Below are positions 18,520 through 27,597 of a stretch of 64,000 bases of DNA, in pieces (positions within the stretch are counted from its first letter, which is position 1; every line of letters begins with the position of its first letter). The stretch comes from Gammaproteobacteria bacterium. GTDB lineage: Bacteria; Pseudomonadota; Gammaproteobacteria; HTCC5015. The position numbers and the translations under genes are program-made. The stretch covers positions 158,921 to 222,920 of the forward strand of contig JACDDA010000005.1 in assembly GCA_013817245.1 (NCBI GenBank), read 5' to 3'. The notes beneath the pieces are model-generated. The model made no database searches, was not told where the DNA came from, and worked only from the letters and a program-made list of their open reading frames with translations.

Positions 18520-18520
18520 G

Positions 18521-18605
18521 AGCGATTACTAGGGAGCGATTACTAGGGAGCGATTACTAGGGAGCGATTACTAGGGAGCGATTACTAGGGCAGCGATTGC
18601 TAGGG
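18521..18605. repeat. 14-bp tandem repeat, five perfect copies plus one variant
   Basis: The unit AGCGATTACTAGGG occurs five times without change from 18521 to 18590, then once more at 18592-18605 with one base changed (ACT to GCT) after an extra C. The array begins one base after the nudF stop and ends 130 bp before mdh. It contains no hairpin or coding potential. It looks like a minisatellite whose copy number could vary between strains. Confidence 0.95.
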
Positions 18606-18735
18606 ATGCTTCCCGCTTTAACTGATTAGCTTTATGCTTTACTTAGCTTTCGCCGGGCTAGTCGCTCCGGTACAATATGCCACCTTTTAGCTCGCCGTCC
18701 GGCGGGTTTGCCGAATCAAATGACGGAGGAGTTTT

Positions 18736-19719
18736 ATGAAATCACCTGTGCGAGTTGCTATTACCGGTGCTGCGGGACAAATCAGCTATTCACTTATTTT
18801 TCGTATTGCATCAGGCAGTATGTTAGGTGCAGACCAACCCGTTATTTTGCAATTATTAGAAATCACACCTGCAATGGAATCATTAAAGGGTGTAGTGATG
18901 GAATTAAATGATTGCGCGTTTCCTTTGTTAGCCGGTGTTGTATTGACCGATGACCCAAATGTTGCATTCAAAGATGTTGATTACGCTTTATTAGTGGGCG
19001 CACGTCCACGTGGTCCTGGTATGGAACGCAAAGATTTGCTGGAAGCTAACGCACAAATTTTTTCGGTACAAGGCAAAGCATTAAATGATCATGCGAGTCG
19101 TAATGTAAAAGTGTTAGTCGTCGGTAATCCCGCTAACACCAATGCTTTGATTGCGATGCGTAATGCACCTAAATTAAATCCTCGTAGTTTCACTGCAATG
19201 ATGCGCCTTGACCATAATCGCGCACTTTCGCAGTTAGCAGAAAAAACCGGCGCGCATGTGAATGATATTCAGCACATGGTTGTTTGGGGTAATCATTCGG
19301 CTACTCAATATCCCGATATCAGCAAGGCGACTGTTAAAGGCAAAGCCGCTAGCAGCTTGGTTGATAATAAATGGTATGTAGAAGAATTTATTCCGACTGT
19401 ACAACAACGTGGCGCTGCTATTATTAAAGCACGTGGTGCATCTAGCGCTGCATCGGCTGCTTCCGCTGCGGTTGATCATATGCGTACGTGGGCTTTGGGT
19501 ACGCCAGGTGACGATTGGGTTAGTATGGGCGTGATTAGCGATGGTAATAAATACGGCATTGATGCTGGTATTATTTATTCGTTTCCAATGCGCTGCAAGA
19601 ATGGCGAATGGGAAATTGTTGATGGTGTAGAAATAAACGAATTCAGTCGTGCGCGTATGCAAGCAACTGAAAAAGAGTTACAAGAAGAGCGCGATGCCAT
19701 TAAGCATTTATTTCCATAA
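18736..19719 (+). CDS. mdh: Malate dehydrogenase
   Basis: A 327-residue NAD-dependent malate dehydrogenase interconverting malate and oxaloacetate. It belongs to the cytosolic-type branch: [17 protein letters not shown] for the NAD loop, [16 protein letters not shown] carrying the substrate arginines, and [12 protein letters not shown] with the catalytic His. The shorter enterobacterial Mdh lacks these features. A strong ribosome site (GGAGGAG) precedes the ATG by five bases. A perfect hairpin terminator lies 22 bp downstream. The sdh operon lies about 3.5 kb downstream. Confidence 0.96.
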   Translation: MKSPVRVAITGAAGQISYSLIFRIASGSMLGADQPVILQLLEITPAMESLKGVVMELNDCAFPLLAGVVLTDDPNVAFKDVDYALLVGARPRGPGMERKDLLEANAQIFSVQGKALNDHASRNVKVLVVGNPANTNALIAMRNAPKLNPRSFTAMMRLDHNRALSQLAEKTGAHVNDIQHMVVWGNHSATQYPDISKATVKGKAASSLVDNKWYVEEFIPTVQQRGAAIIKARGASSAASAASAAVDHMRTWALGTPGDDWVSMGVISDGNKYGIDAGIIYSFPMRCKNGEWEIVDGVEINEFSRARMQATEKELQEERDAIKHLFP

Positions 19720-19740
19720 TCTTGTTGATTCTTGAAGAAT

Positions 19741-19771
19741 AAAAAACGCCGCTTAATAGCGGCGTTTTTTT
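19741..19771. terminator. Bidirectional rho-independent terminator between mdh and the GGDEF gene
   Basis: A perfect 12-bp stem (AAAAAACGCCGC with GCGGCGTTTTTT, loop TTAATA) runs directly into T residues on the plus strand. The A-rich left arm gives a T-tract on the minus strand, so it can end both mdh and the convergent diguanylate cyclase gene. Confidence 0.92.
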
Positions 19772-19793
19772 ATGGCATGGTGTCGAATAAAAT

Positions 19794-21743
19794 TTATTCG
19801 CGAGAATAATCTTTGTACGTGATTTCTAGTTCGTCATGATATAAAGCATAACGATCTTTGCCATCTGTTTTAGCCGCGTACATTGCTAAATCTGCTTTAT
19901 GTAATATGGATATTACGTTATCGCCGGCATGCGCTAAGGCGACGCCAATGCTGGTTCTAATCCGAATAGACTGACCTTCGATCATTAGCGGTGTTTGATT
20001 CATTTGTAAAATACGTTTAGCTACTTCAACTTCTACTCGCCAAGTGGGTGCATTGCTACGAATGTCGATATCTTCGAGTAACACCGCAAACTCATCGCCA
20101 CCTAAACGCGCGGCCGTATCAATGCTACGAATTGAATCTTTTAAAACGCGTGCTAAAGAAATTAATAATTGATCGCCGCCGTGATGGCCTAGCGTATCGT
20201 TGACATTTTTAAAATCATCTACATCAATAAACATCACCGCTGTGCCCATGCCGGAACGTGCGGAACGCGCTAATGCTGCATGTACACGTTCAGTAAATAA
20301 AGCGCGATTAGGCAAATCAGTGAGTGAGTCATGAGACGCTTGATGGCGTAAACGTTCTTCAAGCACTTTGCGCTCGGTAACATCGCGTGTGTTTAACACG
20401 ATGCCGTGTACGCTGGGTTCGTTTAGTAAGTTGGTGGCGATAGTTTCAGTGTATAACCAGCCGCCATCTTCACAACGCCAACGCCATTCTGCGGTTTTAG
20501 GTGTGTCCGGTTGTTCTTGAACTTCGCGCAGGAGTAATTGAAAAATAGAATGCTGTGGACGATCAATAACATCGAATAAAGGGCGATGTACTAATTCAGT
20601 GGGCGTGTAACCAAAAATGCGTTCGGTGGCGGCGCTTTGATAAATCACAACACCTTCTCGATCAACGACGGTAATTAAATCATTTGAGTTGCGTACTAAA
20701 GAAGCAAAGCGTTCGCCGGAACGAATCGCATCTAAGGCTAAACCAGCAGCAAAAGCGACGGTTGCCAGCGATTGTCCTACTTCTTCTAAACGTTTGCGTG
20801 AACCAGTGACTAACAAGCCGCCTTGCAATTCATTTTTAATTTGAATAGGTAAAAACAAACATTCTTTGCCGATGCTATTTTTTTCGTCGATAAAAGTGTT
20901 AGCAAAGCTGCGCCATTCTGGAATGTAAGTAGGTTCGCGAAAAGTTTCGTTAAGCAATAAGTGTTGGCCTAAGGCTTGTTCATTTAATGCGGCGGAAATT
21001 GCCATGACGCGCAAATGATCGGGGCCATGTTTACTTAAACCCATAATGACAGTCGTGTAACGACTATCGAGAAACATGCGCGATACTGGTTTAATCAGCG
21101 CGCTATAAATAGAACTTTCATCACGCGCTGACATTAAAGCCGCGCCGAGTAATTGCACTTGACGTTCGCGCGCTACACTGCGTTCATGGCGTTGCATGCT
21201 GGTAGCTAAAATGCGCGCTAAAATAGTGATGAAACAAATACCCGCAATAATGCCGACGCTTTCGTCAGCAGGTTGAGGAATTTGCCCATGAGGTATTACC
21301 AGAATGGCGAGGTAACCCAACAGATAAAACACCATGCGCAGTAAGGCATTCTCGTGATAACCAAATAAGTGGCGGAAAAATAAAGCAGCGTTAATGATGG
21401 CCATCGAACGTGCTGGATTCACAAAGCCAAAGCAGACGACGATAACCAGAGCCGCTTCAAACGGTTCAGCCCAAAGTGGAAAGTGTCCGCGTTTAGAACC
21501 TACGGCCCACCATAAAATTAACAGCGCCATTGCGCTTAGACTGTAGGGCACCCAAGAGGTAGCTGTACCCTCCACAAACATCATTGGCGGAATATTAAAA
21601 ACCAGATTGACGGTCGCGAAAAAGAAAAACAGTTGTTGAGTGCGAGTGAATAAGCTGGCATCGGCTTGAAGCACATGACGTTCGACGCGATCCGCTAAGC
21701 CGGATTCTTTTGGGTGCTTGTTATTTTTTGAGCTCAGCATCAT
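19794..21743 (-). CDS. Membrane PAS-GGDEF diguanylate cyclase
   Basis: A 649-residue protein expected to make c-di-GMP. The first 190 residues hold about six hydrophobic helices forming a membrane sensor. A GAF-like region follows (about 195-340), then a PAS domain (VRNSNDLITVVDREGVVIYQS, about 345-470) with its C-terminal motif. The catalytic domain starts at DSLTDLPNRALF, and the active-site GGDEF at about 547-551 is intact. An allosteric RxxD inhibitory site just before GGDEF is not clear. There is no EAL domain. It starts with two adjacent ATGs. The gene is convergent with mdh, with a shared terminator between them. Confidence 0.92.
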   Translation of the reverse strand: MMLSSKNNKHPKESGLADRVERHVLQADASLFTRTQQLFFFFATVNLVFNIPPMMFVEGTATSWVPYSLSAMALLILWWAVGSKRGHFPLWAEPFEAALVIVVCFGFVNPARSMAIINAALFFRHLFGYHENALLRMVFYLLGYLAILVIPHGQIPQPADESVGIIAGICFITILARILATSMQRHERSVARERQVQLLGAALMSARDESSIYSALIKPVSRMFLDSRYTTVIMGLSKHGPDHLRVMAISAALNEQALGQHLLLNETFREPTYIPEWRSFANTFIDEKNSIGKECLFLPIQIKNELQGGLLVTGSRKRLEEVGQSLATVAFAAGLALDAIRSGERFASLVRNSNDLITVVDREGVVIYQSAATERIFGYTPTELVHRPLFDVIDRPQHSIFQLLLREVQEQPDTPKTAEWRWRCEDGGWLYTETIATNLLNEPSVHGIVLNTRDVTERKVLEERLRHQASHDSLTDLPNRALFTERVHAALARSARSGMGTAVMFIDVDDFKNVNDTLGHHGGDQLLISLARVLKDSIRSIDTAARLGGDEFAVLLEDIDIRSNAPTWRVEVEVAKRILQMNQTPLMIEGQSIRIRTSIGVALAHAGDNVISILHKADLAMYAAKTDGKDRYALYHDELEITYKDYSRE

Positions 21744-21909
21744 GTGTTTGCGTCGTAACCCGTGAGCACTGGTTAGGCATGGTGAGTACGCGCGTTTCCC
21801 CTATCTGCAACTTTAGTGCACGGATCAGAGGATTAGCATAAATGACAGACAGGCTGCTCCATCAATAGGATGATTGGGCAATAGAATGATGAGTCGTGAT
21901 GCGGCGGAT

Positions 21910-22908
21910 TTATGGCGTGATAGGGGTGAGTCCATAATGCGGTGCGCTAACGCTCAAGTCCGCACCGCTTAAATCGTGTAACCGTAGTTGTTGTTCGGCG
22001 CGTTCAATATTAAGTACGGCTAGCCCCGCGATGTGTTGATCATCAAGGTATTGCGCATCAACTACTTCGCCGGCTTCGTGACTGCGTTCATTACCCACCG
22101 CGACAATCGCGCTGCCTGGCAGCGGCAGAGCAGCATTGTTAGTAAGCGTGGCTTCAAAATAGTACATGCGGCGCTTTAAGCTACCCAAATATTGCATGCG
22201 CGCGACAATTTCTTGTCCAGGATAACAACCCTTTTTGAAATTTACGCCGTTAATGAGCTGCAGATTAGCCATTTGCGGTACAAAGTGTTCTACGGTTTCC
22301 GCATAAATCATCGGCACTCCGGCTTCGATGAGACGCAAGCGCCAGACTTCGGCCGCCGCGAGTTGCGCACCGTGTTGCAACAAATCATGACAAGCTGTCG
22401 CGATACTAGCCTGCGCGCCAATCAGCAGGAAATGCCGACCTTGTGTGGGTGCGGTAGGGATTTGAAGTAATAAACCGGCAGCGGTAGTCGTGAGTTGCGA
22501 GGGTTCTGGTAAAGCACCCACAGGTGCTAGCGTGGCTAGAATAGAGGACGACGAAGCGTCTAGTGTCGGTTCGCTAATCGCCAATACCGATTGGTCTGTA
22601 AGCAATTCAATTTTGACCGCTGCGCGCATGACAAACATACGCAGGCGTTTGAGGAATAATTCGCTAACGCTAGTGGGTAGCAGCAAGAGGTAATCATCTG
22701 CTTGTTTGAGCACCCAAAAAATTGCGTACATTCTGCCTTTGGCTGAGCAGTAGCTATTTAATTGGAAAGCCTGGCTTGTAAGCTGGCGAATATCATTGCT
22801 GGTTTGGCTTTGTAAAAAATCACTGGCATCGTTACCGCTGACACGCAGTAAGGTCCAATCTATTAGTGGTATTACAGTGAGAGGCGTGGGCGCGCTGACC
22901 GGATACAT
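21910..22908 (-). CDS. ygfZ: Folate-binding Fe-S cluster repair protein YgfZ
   Basis: A 332-residue member of the GcvT-like folate-binding family that supports maturation or repair of iron-sulfur enzymes. The family signature KGCYPGQEIVARMQYLG with its essential Cys is intact near residue 228. The N-terminal segment (LLRVSGNDASDFLQSQTSNDI) is typical. It is transcribed divergently from the sdh operon, the same neighbourhood as in Escherichia coli, where ygfZ lies beside sdhE and ygfX. This fits a role supporting Fe-S enzymes such as succinate dehydrogenase. Confidence 0.93.
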   Translation of the reverse strand: MYPVSAPTPLTVIPLIDWTLLRVSGNDASDFLQSQTSNDIRQLTSQAFQLNSYCSAKGRMYAIFWVLKQADDYLLLLPTSVSELFLKRLRMFVMRAAVKIELLTDQSVLAISEPTLDASSSSILATLAPVGALPEPSQLTTTAAGLLLQIPTAPTQGRHFLLIGAQASIATACHDLLQHGAQLAAAEVWRLRLIEAGVPMIYAETVEHFVPQMANLQLINGVNFKKGCYPGQEIVARMQYLGSLKRRMYYFEATLTNNAALPLPGSAIVAVGNERSHEAGEVVDAQYLDDQHIAGLAVLNIERAEQQLRLHDLSGADLSVSAPHYGLTPITP

Positions 22909-23209
22909 AAAATAAGCCTATTAACGAATGGTGTATAAACGAGTGATGGATATACCGAATTAGCGTGTGCTTCGTCAAGCGGCTGACCAAAAGAAGTCAT
23001 TGGGAGGATTTGTCAATTATTGCAGTTCCAACATGCTGCTACGAAATGTCGAACAAATCGTCGCCATGTGTTGATGTTGATTGAAAAAATATCACGCTGG
23101 CGTAGAATGTCGCGGCTTCGCTTCAGTGCTGTCGCTGATTGGGTGCTTAGTATAAATACCAGTGACGACATACCTTGGCCTATGCCAACGGTGATGGGAG
23201 AGTTCTACG
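22909..23209. other. 301-bp divergent intergenic region between ygfZ and the sdh operon
   Basis: No gene of convincing length was found. A good sigma70-type promoter for the sdh operon lies at 23081-23108, leaving a leader of about 95 nt before the first gene. A second AT-rich element (TATAAA near 23151) lies in the leader. No tRNA or obvious riboswitch was recognised. Confidence 0.6.
23081..23108 (+). promoter_or_regulatory. Promoter of the sdh operon
   Basis: TTGAAA (23081-23086) and TAGAAT (23103-23108) are separated by 16 bp, a near-consensus sigma70 pair. Transcription would begin near 23115 and cover the SDHAF4-like gene and sdhCDAB. Confidence 0.6.
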
Positions 23210-23425
23210 ATGCAAGTTGATTTACCCGTGATAAACAGCAATGACCATCGTGTACCCGAACAGCCTGGAGAGGCTGTTGAGGTAGCAGTAGCGATTAAAT
23301 CATCGACTACTTCGCTTACTAGTTCAATTGTGGATAGTCCTATTTTAGAAATTGGTGGTCCTAAAGGATTAGAACCCACGCGCTTTGGTGATTGGGAGCG
23401 TAATGGTCGTTGCATTGATTTTTAG
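23210..23425 (+). CDS. SDHAF4-like (DUF1674) succinate dehydrogenase assembly factor
   Basis: A 71-residue protein whose last 24 residues carry the DUF1674 signature: IGGPKGLEPTRF followed by GDWERNGRCIDF. In eukaryotes this family (SDHAF4/Sdh8) binds the FAD-loaded flavoprotein subunit of succinate dehydrogenase and protects it before assembly. The N-terminal two-thirds is polar and probably disordered, as in relatives. An ATG with GGGAGAG about nine bases upstream supports the start. It is the first gene of the sdh operon, 106 bp ahead of sdhC, which fits the assigned role. This family is best known from alphaproteobacteria and mitochondria. Confidence 0.88.
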   Translation: MQVDLPVINSNDHRVPEQPGEAVEVAVAIKSSTTSLTSSIVDSPILEIGGPKGLEPTRFGDWERNGRCIDF

Positions 23426-23531
23426 TTTTTAATTTTTAATTTTTAATATTAATAGGGCGCCTGCAGCGCTGAAGACTGCATAAAATATTATTAGTACGTT
23501 TATTTTGATTCATTTATTTAAGGGGTATTTT

Positions 23532-23924
23532 GTGGCAAGTACAGGTCGTCCTTTATCTCCACATCTACAAGTTTATCGATTGCCCATGTTGGCTTTGTTG
23601 TCAGCTGCGCATCGAATCAGCGGTGCATTCTTGTCAATGGTAGCGATTGCGCTGCCATTTTTTTTGCTTAGCGTTTTAGCGGGCCCTGAATCTTACCAAC
23701 CGATTGCTGATTGTTTGCAACATGTGTGTGGGCAAATTGGTTTAGCGCTTATCGCATTTGTATTGAACTTCCATTTGTTAAATGGCATTCGTCATTTATT
23801 TTGGGATGCCGGTAAAAATCTTGCAGTGAAATCAGCCGAACGTTCGGCTTATGTTTTATTCGTAGTGCTAATTCTATTAACGGCTGCGCAGTGGTGTATC
23901 GCGCATGCTTGTCTTAGTGCGTAA
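23532..23924 (+). CDS. sdhC: Succinate dehydrogenase cytochrome b556 subunit
   Basis: A 130-residue membrane anchor subunit of complex II with three helices. The N-terminus RPLSPHLQVYRLP and the motif SAAHRISGAFL are hallmarks of SdhC, and the haem-ligand His is in FHLLNGIRHLFWD. The frame is open to a TTG at 23505, but GTG at 23532 is chosen because AAGGGG sits just upstream and the protein then begins MASTGRPLSPH as in relatives. It anchors SdhA/SdhB and carries quinone with SdhD. Confidence 0.94.
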   Translation: MASTGRPLSPHLQVYRLPMLALLSAAHRISGAFLSMVAIALPFFLLSVLAGPESYQPIADCLQHVCGQIGLALIAFVLNFHLLNGIRHLFWDAGKNLAVKSAERSAYVLFVVLILLTAAQWCIAHACLSA

Positions 23925-23960
23925 TTTGTTTTTCTCTTTGTTGCTAGAGTGGAGTTTGTA

Positions 23961-24347
23961 ATGAGTTATCGCAGTCCCTTAGGGCAAGCGCGTGGTTTGG
24001 GTTCAGCCAAACACGGTTTGCATCATTGGTGGGTGCAGCGCGTGACCGCGTTGGCCTTGATCCCTTTATGTCTTTGGTTAGTTTTTTCTATTGCCGCATT
24101 GGGTCATGCCGACCATGCAATCGTGTTGGCGTGGATAGCACAACCGTTTAATACCGTGTTGCTTATCGCCTTTATTCTGGCTTTGTATTATCACAGCTCT
24201 TTAGGTGTGCAAGTGATCATCGAAGATTACGTGCACAGCAAATGGTTAAAAGTCAGCGGTATTTTACTGGTGAATTTCGCCAATATTTTGTTAGCCATTA
24301 TTGCGATTGTGGCTGTTCTTAAAATTGCATTTGGGGCAGGTTCATGA
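23961..24347 (+). CDS. sdhD: Succinate dehydrogenase hydrophobic membrane anchor subunit
   Basis: A 128-residue second membrane anchor with three helices. The N-terminus [23 protein letters not shown] and the [17 protein letters not shown] motif, carrying the haem His and the quinone-site Asp/Tyr, identify SdhD. An upstream GTG at 23949 is in frame, but the ATG at 23961 with GTGGAG before it is preferred. The stop overlaps the sdhA start by four bases. Confidence 0.94.
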   Translation: MSYRSPLGQARGLGSAKHGLHHWWVQRVTALALIPLCLWLVFSIAALGHADHAIVLAWIAQPFNTVLLIAFILALYYHSSLGVQVIIEDYVHSKWLKVSGILLVNFANILLAIIAIVAVLKIAFGAGS

Positions 24348-26134
24348 CACAGACTTATCAACCGATTGAACATACATACGACGTTATTGTGGTGGGTGCC
24401 GGCGGCGCAGGTTTGCGTGCGACGATGGGCATGGCCGAAGCAGGTTTATCTGTGGCGTGTATTTCTAAAGTATTTCCAACGCGTAGTCATACCGTTGCAG
24501 CGCAAGGCGGCATTAGTGCAGCGTTAGGTAATATGGGTGAAGACAATTGGCGCTGGCATATGTATGACACCGTTAAAGGTTCGGATTGGTTAGGCGATCA
24601 AGATGCGATTGAATACATGTGTCGTGAAGCGATACCGGCCATTATTGAATTAGAACATTACGGCGTGCCGTTTTCGCGCACGGAAGATGGCAAAATTTAT
24701 CAACGTCCTTTTGGTGGTATGACCACTAACTTTGGTGAAGGCACTGCGCAACGCACGTGTGCTGCTGCTGATCGTACGGGTCATGCAATGTTGCATACTT
24801 TGTATACGCAATCGTTACGTTTCAAAGCTGAATTTTTCATTGAATATTTTGCGCTTGATTTGTTAATGGACGAAGAGGGTGTTTGCAAAGGTGTTGTTTG
24901 TTGGAATTTATCTGACGGCACCATTCATATATTCCGCGCACATGCAGTCGTTTTAGCTACGGGTGGTTATGGTCGTTCGTATTTCTCTTGTACTTCTGCG
25001 CATACCTGCACCGGTGATGGCGGCGGTATGGTGTTACGCGCGGGTTTGCCGATGCAAGATATGGAGTTTGTACAATTCCATCCTACCGGTATTTATGGTT
25101 CAGGTTGTTTAATTACCGAAGGTGCGCGTGGTGAAGGTGGTTATCTCACTAACAGCGCAGGCGAACGTTTCATGGAACGTTATGCACCGAGTCGTAAAGA
25201 TTTAGCGTCACGTGACGTGGTCAGTCGTTCGATGACGATTGAAATTCGTGATGGCAAAGGTGTTGGCCCTGATAAAGATCATATTTATTTACACTTAGAA
25301 CATTTAGGTGCGGATGTATTGCATGAACGCCTGCCCGGCATTTCAGAAAGCGCTAAAGTATTCGCAGGGGTTGATGTTACTAAAGAACCGATTCCGGTAT
25401 TACCAACTGTGCATTACAACATGGGCGGTATTCCCACCAACTATCATGGCGAAGTTGTTAGATTAAAAGATGGCAATCCCGATGCGGTAGTACCCGGTTT
25501 GTTTGCAGTAGGTGAAGCGGCTTGTGTATCAGTACACGGCGCGAATCGTTTAGGTTCAAACTCATTGTTAGATCTTGTGGTGTTTGGTCGTGCGGTAGCG
25601 CATCGTTGCGCGGCAATCGTACCTAAAGGCGCAGCGCATACAGCATTAAATCCAGCTGTGGTCGATACGATTTTGACTCGTTTCGATAAAGTTCGTAATG
25701 CGCAAGGCAATACGAGCGTTGCTGATTTACGTTTGAAGATGCAAAAAATTATGCAAAATCACGCGGCTGTATTCCGTACTGGCGAAACGCTAAGTGAAGG
25801 CAAACAGTTATTGGCGGAAGTGTATAAACAATACGCAGACGTTAAGGTCAGTGATCGTTCTTTAATTTGGAATAGTGATTTGGTCGAAGCGTGGGAATTA
25901 GATAATTTATTGCGTCAAGCAGTGGTTACGATGGCATCGGCGGAAAATCGCAAAGAAAGTCGTGGTGCGCATGCGCGTGAAGATTATCCCGATCGCGATG
26001 ATAAAGAATGGATGAAACACACCCTAGCGCATTTGCAAGAAGACGGCACTGTTAAGTTTGAATACCGTCCTGTGCATATGTACACCTTAACCAGCGAGAT
26101 CGATGTGATCGCGCCGCAAAAACGCGTTTACTAA
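24344..26134 (+). CDS. sdhA: Succinate dehydrogenase flavoprotein subunit
   Basis: The 596-residue catalytic subunit oxidises succinate to fumarate. The FAD-binding GAGGAGLRA motif, the covalent-FAD region [11 protein letters not shown], the active-site segments QFHPTGIYG and TEGARGEGG, and [14 protein letters not shown] are all intact. The C-terminal [17 protein letters not shown] is conserved. The sequence is closer in feel to the alphaproteobacterial/mitochondrial branch ([23 protein letters not shown]) than to the Escherichia coli protein, a judgement by eye. It lies between sdhD and sdhB. Confidence 0.97.
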   Translation: MTQTYQPIEHTYDVIVVGAGGAGLRATMGMAEAGLSVACISKVFPTRSHTVAAQGGISAALGNMGEDNWRWHMYDTVKGSDWLGDQDAIEYMCREAIPAIIELEHYGVPFSRTEDGKIYQRPFGGMTTNFGEGTAQRTCAAADRTGHAMLHTLYTQSLRFKAEFFIEYFALDLLMDEEGVCKGVVCWNLSDGTIHIFRAHAVVLATGGYGRSYFSCTSAHTCTGDGGGMVLRAGLPMQDMEFVQFHPTGIYGSGCLITEGARGEGGYLTNSAGERFMERYAPSRKDLASRDVVSRSMTIEIRDGKGVGPDKDHIYLHLEHLGADVLHERLPGISESAKVFAGVDVTKEPIPVLPTVHYNMGGIPTNYHGEVVRLKDGNPDAVVPGLFAVGEAACVSVHGANRLGSNSLLDLVVFGRAVAHRCAAIVPKGAAHTALNPAVVDTILTRFDKVRNAQGNTSVADLRLKMQKIMQNHAAVFRTGETLSEGKQLLAEVYKQYADVKVSDRSLIWNSDLVEAWELDNLLRQAVVTMASAENRKESRGAHAREDYPDRDDKEWMKHTLAHLQEDGTVKFEYRPVHMYTLTSEIDVIAPQKRVY

Positions 26135-26147
26135 AGGGGATTAAGCA

Positions 26148-26942
26148 ATGGCTGAGTTCTTTTTACCGGCTAATTCGGTAGTTCGTAAAAAAGAAGGTAA
26201 ACACTTTAAAGCGCCTGCAGATGCTAAGCGCGTTAAACGTTTTGAAGTGTATCGTTACAATCCTGATACACCCGCGAATCCTAGTGTTGATATTTATGAT
26301 ATCGACTTAGATCGTTGTGGACCTATGGTGTTGGATGCCTTAATTAAAATCAAAAATGAAATTGATGCGACCTTAACTTTTCGTCGTTCATGTCGCGAAG
26401 GTATTTGTGGTTCTTGTGCTATGAATATCGACGGCACCAATACTTTGGCGTGCACCAAACCTATTGATGATGTTAGTGGTACGGTGAAAGTCTATCCATT
26501 GCCGCACATGCCCGTTGTAAAAGATTTAGTGCCAGATTTAACTCATTTCTATGCGCAATATGCTTCGATCGAACCTTGGTTAAAAACCGATTCTCCTGCG
26601 CCGCCGCGAGACAGAGAGCGTCTGCAATCGCAAGCGGATCGTTCTAAGTTGGATGGTTTGTACGAATGCATTTTATGCGCGTGTTGCTCAACTTCGTGCC
26701 CCAGTTATTGGTGGAATGGTGATCGTTATTTAGGTCCGGCAGTATTGTTACAAGCTTATCGTTGGATTATTGATAGTCGTGATGAGTCGGCGGGCGATCG
26801 TTTAGACCAATTGGAAGATCCATTTAAGTTGTATCGCTGCCACACCATTATGAATTGCGCTAAAGTTTGTCCTAAAGGATTGAACCCTGCTAAAGCGATT
26901 GCAGAAATTAAATTGCTCTTAGCAGAACGCGCGCTTGCGTAA
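26148..26942 (+). CDS. sdhB: Succinate dehydrogenase iron-sulfur subunit
   Basis: A 264-residue electron-transfer subunit with three Fe-S clusters. The [2Fe-2S] ligands are in [16 protein letters not shown] plus a later Cys (LACTK). The [4Fe-4S] and [3Fe-4S] ligands are in [16 protein letters not shown] and [17 protein letters not shown]. The protein is about 25 residues longer at the N-terminus than Escherichia coli SdhB. That extension ([20 protein letters not shown]) matches the longer form of alphaproteobacteria, mitochondria and some gammaproteobacteria. It is followed 12 bp later by sdhE. Confidence 0.97.
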   Translation: MAEFFLPANSVVRKKEGKHFKAPADAKRVKRFEVYRYNPDTPANPSVDIYDIDLDRCGPMVLDALIKIKNEIDATLTFRRSCREGICGSCAMNIDGTNTLACTKPIDDVSGTVKVYPLPHMPVVKDLVPDLTHFYAQYASIEPWLKTDSPAPPRDRERLQSQADRSKLDGLYECILCACCSTSCPSYWWNGDRYLGPAVLLQAYRWIIDSRDESAGDRLDQLEDPFKLYRCHTIMNCAKVCPKGLNPAKAIAEIKLLLAERALA

Positions 26943-26954
26943 TGATTTTCTAGC

Positions 26955-27206
26955 ATGAGTGATACATTCAATTTGTCACGCCTACGTTGGCGCTGCCGAC
27001 GGGGCATGAAAGAATTGGATGTGTTACTCACTCGTTATTTAGATCGAGCATGGGAAAGTGCTCCAACACTTGAGCGTGAAACATTTTTAAAATTATTAGA
27101 AATGGATGATCCCGATTTATATGCTTTAATGGTAAATCGTACCCAATCAGCAGATAAGGATATCGCCGCACTTGTCCAACGTATTCAAGCACTCCCTCCG
27201 TATTAA
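26955..27206 (+). CDS. sdhE: FAD assembly factor SdhE
   Basis: An 83-residue protein of the SdhE/YgfY (SDHAF2) family that helps covalent FAD attachment to SdhA. The diagnostic RRGMKELDVLL motif is intact near residue 16, followed by FLKLLEMDDPDLYALM. It is encoded directly after sdhB, so assembly factor and enzyme share a transcript. Its 3' end overlaps the ygfX-like gene by 35 bases. Confidence 0.95.
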   Translation: MSDTFNLSRLRWRCRRGMKELDVLLTRYLDRAWESAPTLERETFLKLLEMDDPDLYALMVNRTQSADKDIAALVQRIQALPPY

Positions 27207-27597
27207 TTATTCTGCACCCCGATATCTAGCGGGGATACGTTATTTTTTGTTTTTAGTGATCGCTATATTATGGCTTAACTTGCCATTGCTTTGGATGTGG
27301 CGTTTTTTATTGTTGCTTGGTTTATTAATAGTATTCATTTTTAGCGAATATCGTTTTTATCGTGTACGCCGTGACCAGGATAGTTTGTTGTGGCGAGATA
27401 GTGTTTGGTATGTGTATTCAGCTCGCACCGACACTGAGCAATCCGCAGTATTAACTGCGTGGTATATTTTGCCGGGATTGGTTGGCTTGCGCTTGCACAT
27501 GGCGCAAGGCAAACGTTGGTATATATTGAATCGCGCAGCCTTAGGAGATGTTAATTATAGAAGGCTGCGCACTGCATTGCGTTTAGGTTTGATGTAG
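27172..27597 (+). CDS. YgfX-like membrane protein
   Basis: A 141-residue inner-membrane protein with two helices near residues 23-60 (FLFLVIAILWLN; WRFLLLLGLLIVFIF) and a basic tail. It matches YgfX (CptA), the usual partner gene of SdhE, in the N-terminal SLRINYSAPR segment and its position. The only upstream start is TTG at 27172, which lies inside sdhE and has AAGGA about 11 bases before it. No ATG precedes the first helix. YgfX has been described as a toxin acting on cytoskeletal proteins in Escherichia coli, but that role is debated. The stop abuts the convergent cyclase gene. Confidence 0.72.
   Translation: MSNVFKHSLRINYSAPRYLAGIRYFLFLVIAILWLNLPLLWMWRFLLLLGLLIVFIFSEYRFYRVRRDQDSLLWRDSVWYVYSARTDTEQSAVLTAWYILPGLVGLRLHMAQGKRWYILNRAALGDVNYRRLRTALRLGLM

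Noticed and set aside
18521..18605. Possible CRISPR array
   Set aside because: Units are 14 bp and directly abutting with no spacers, so it is a simple tandem repeat.
23426..23500. Short TTTTTAAT direct repeats after the SDHAF4-like gene
   Set aside because: Simple AT-rich low-complexity sequence. Too short and degenerate to call a functional repeat or terminator.
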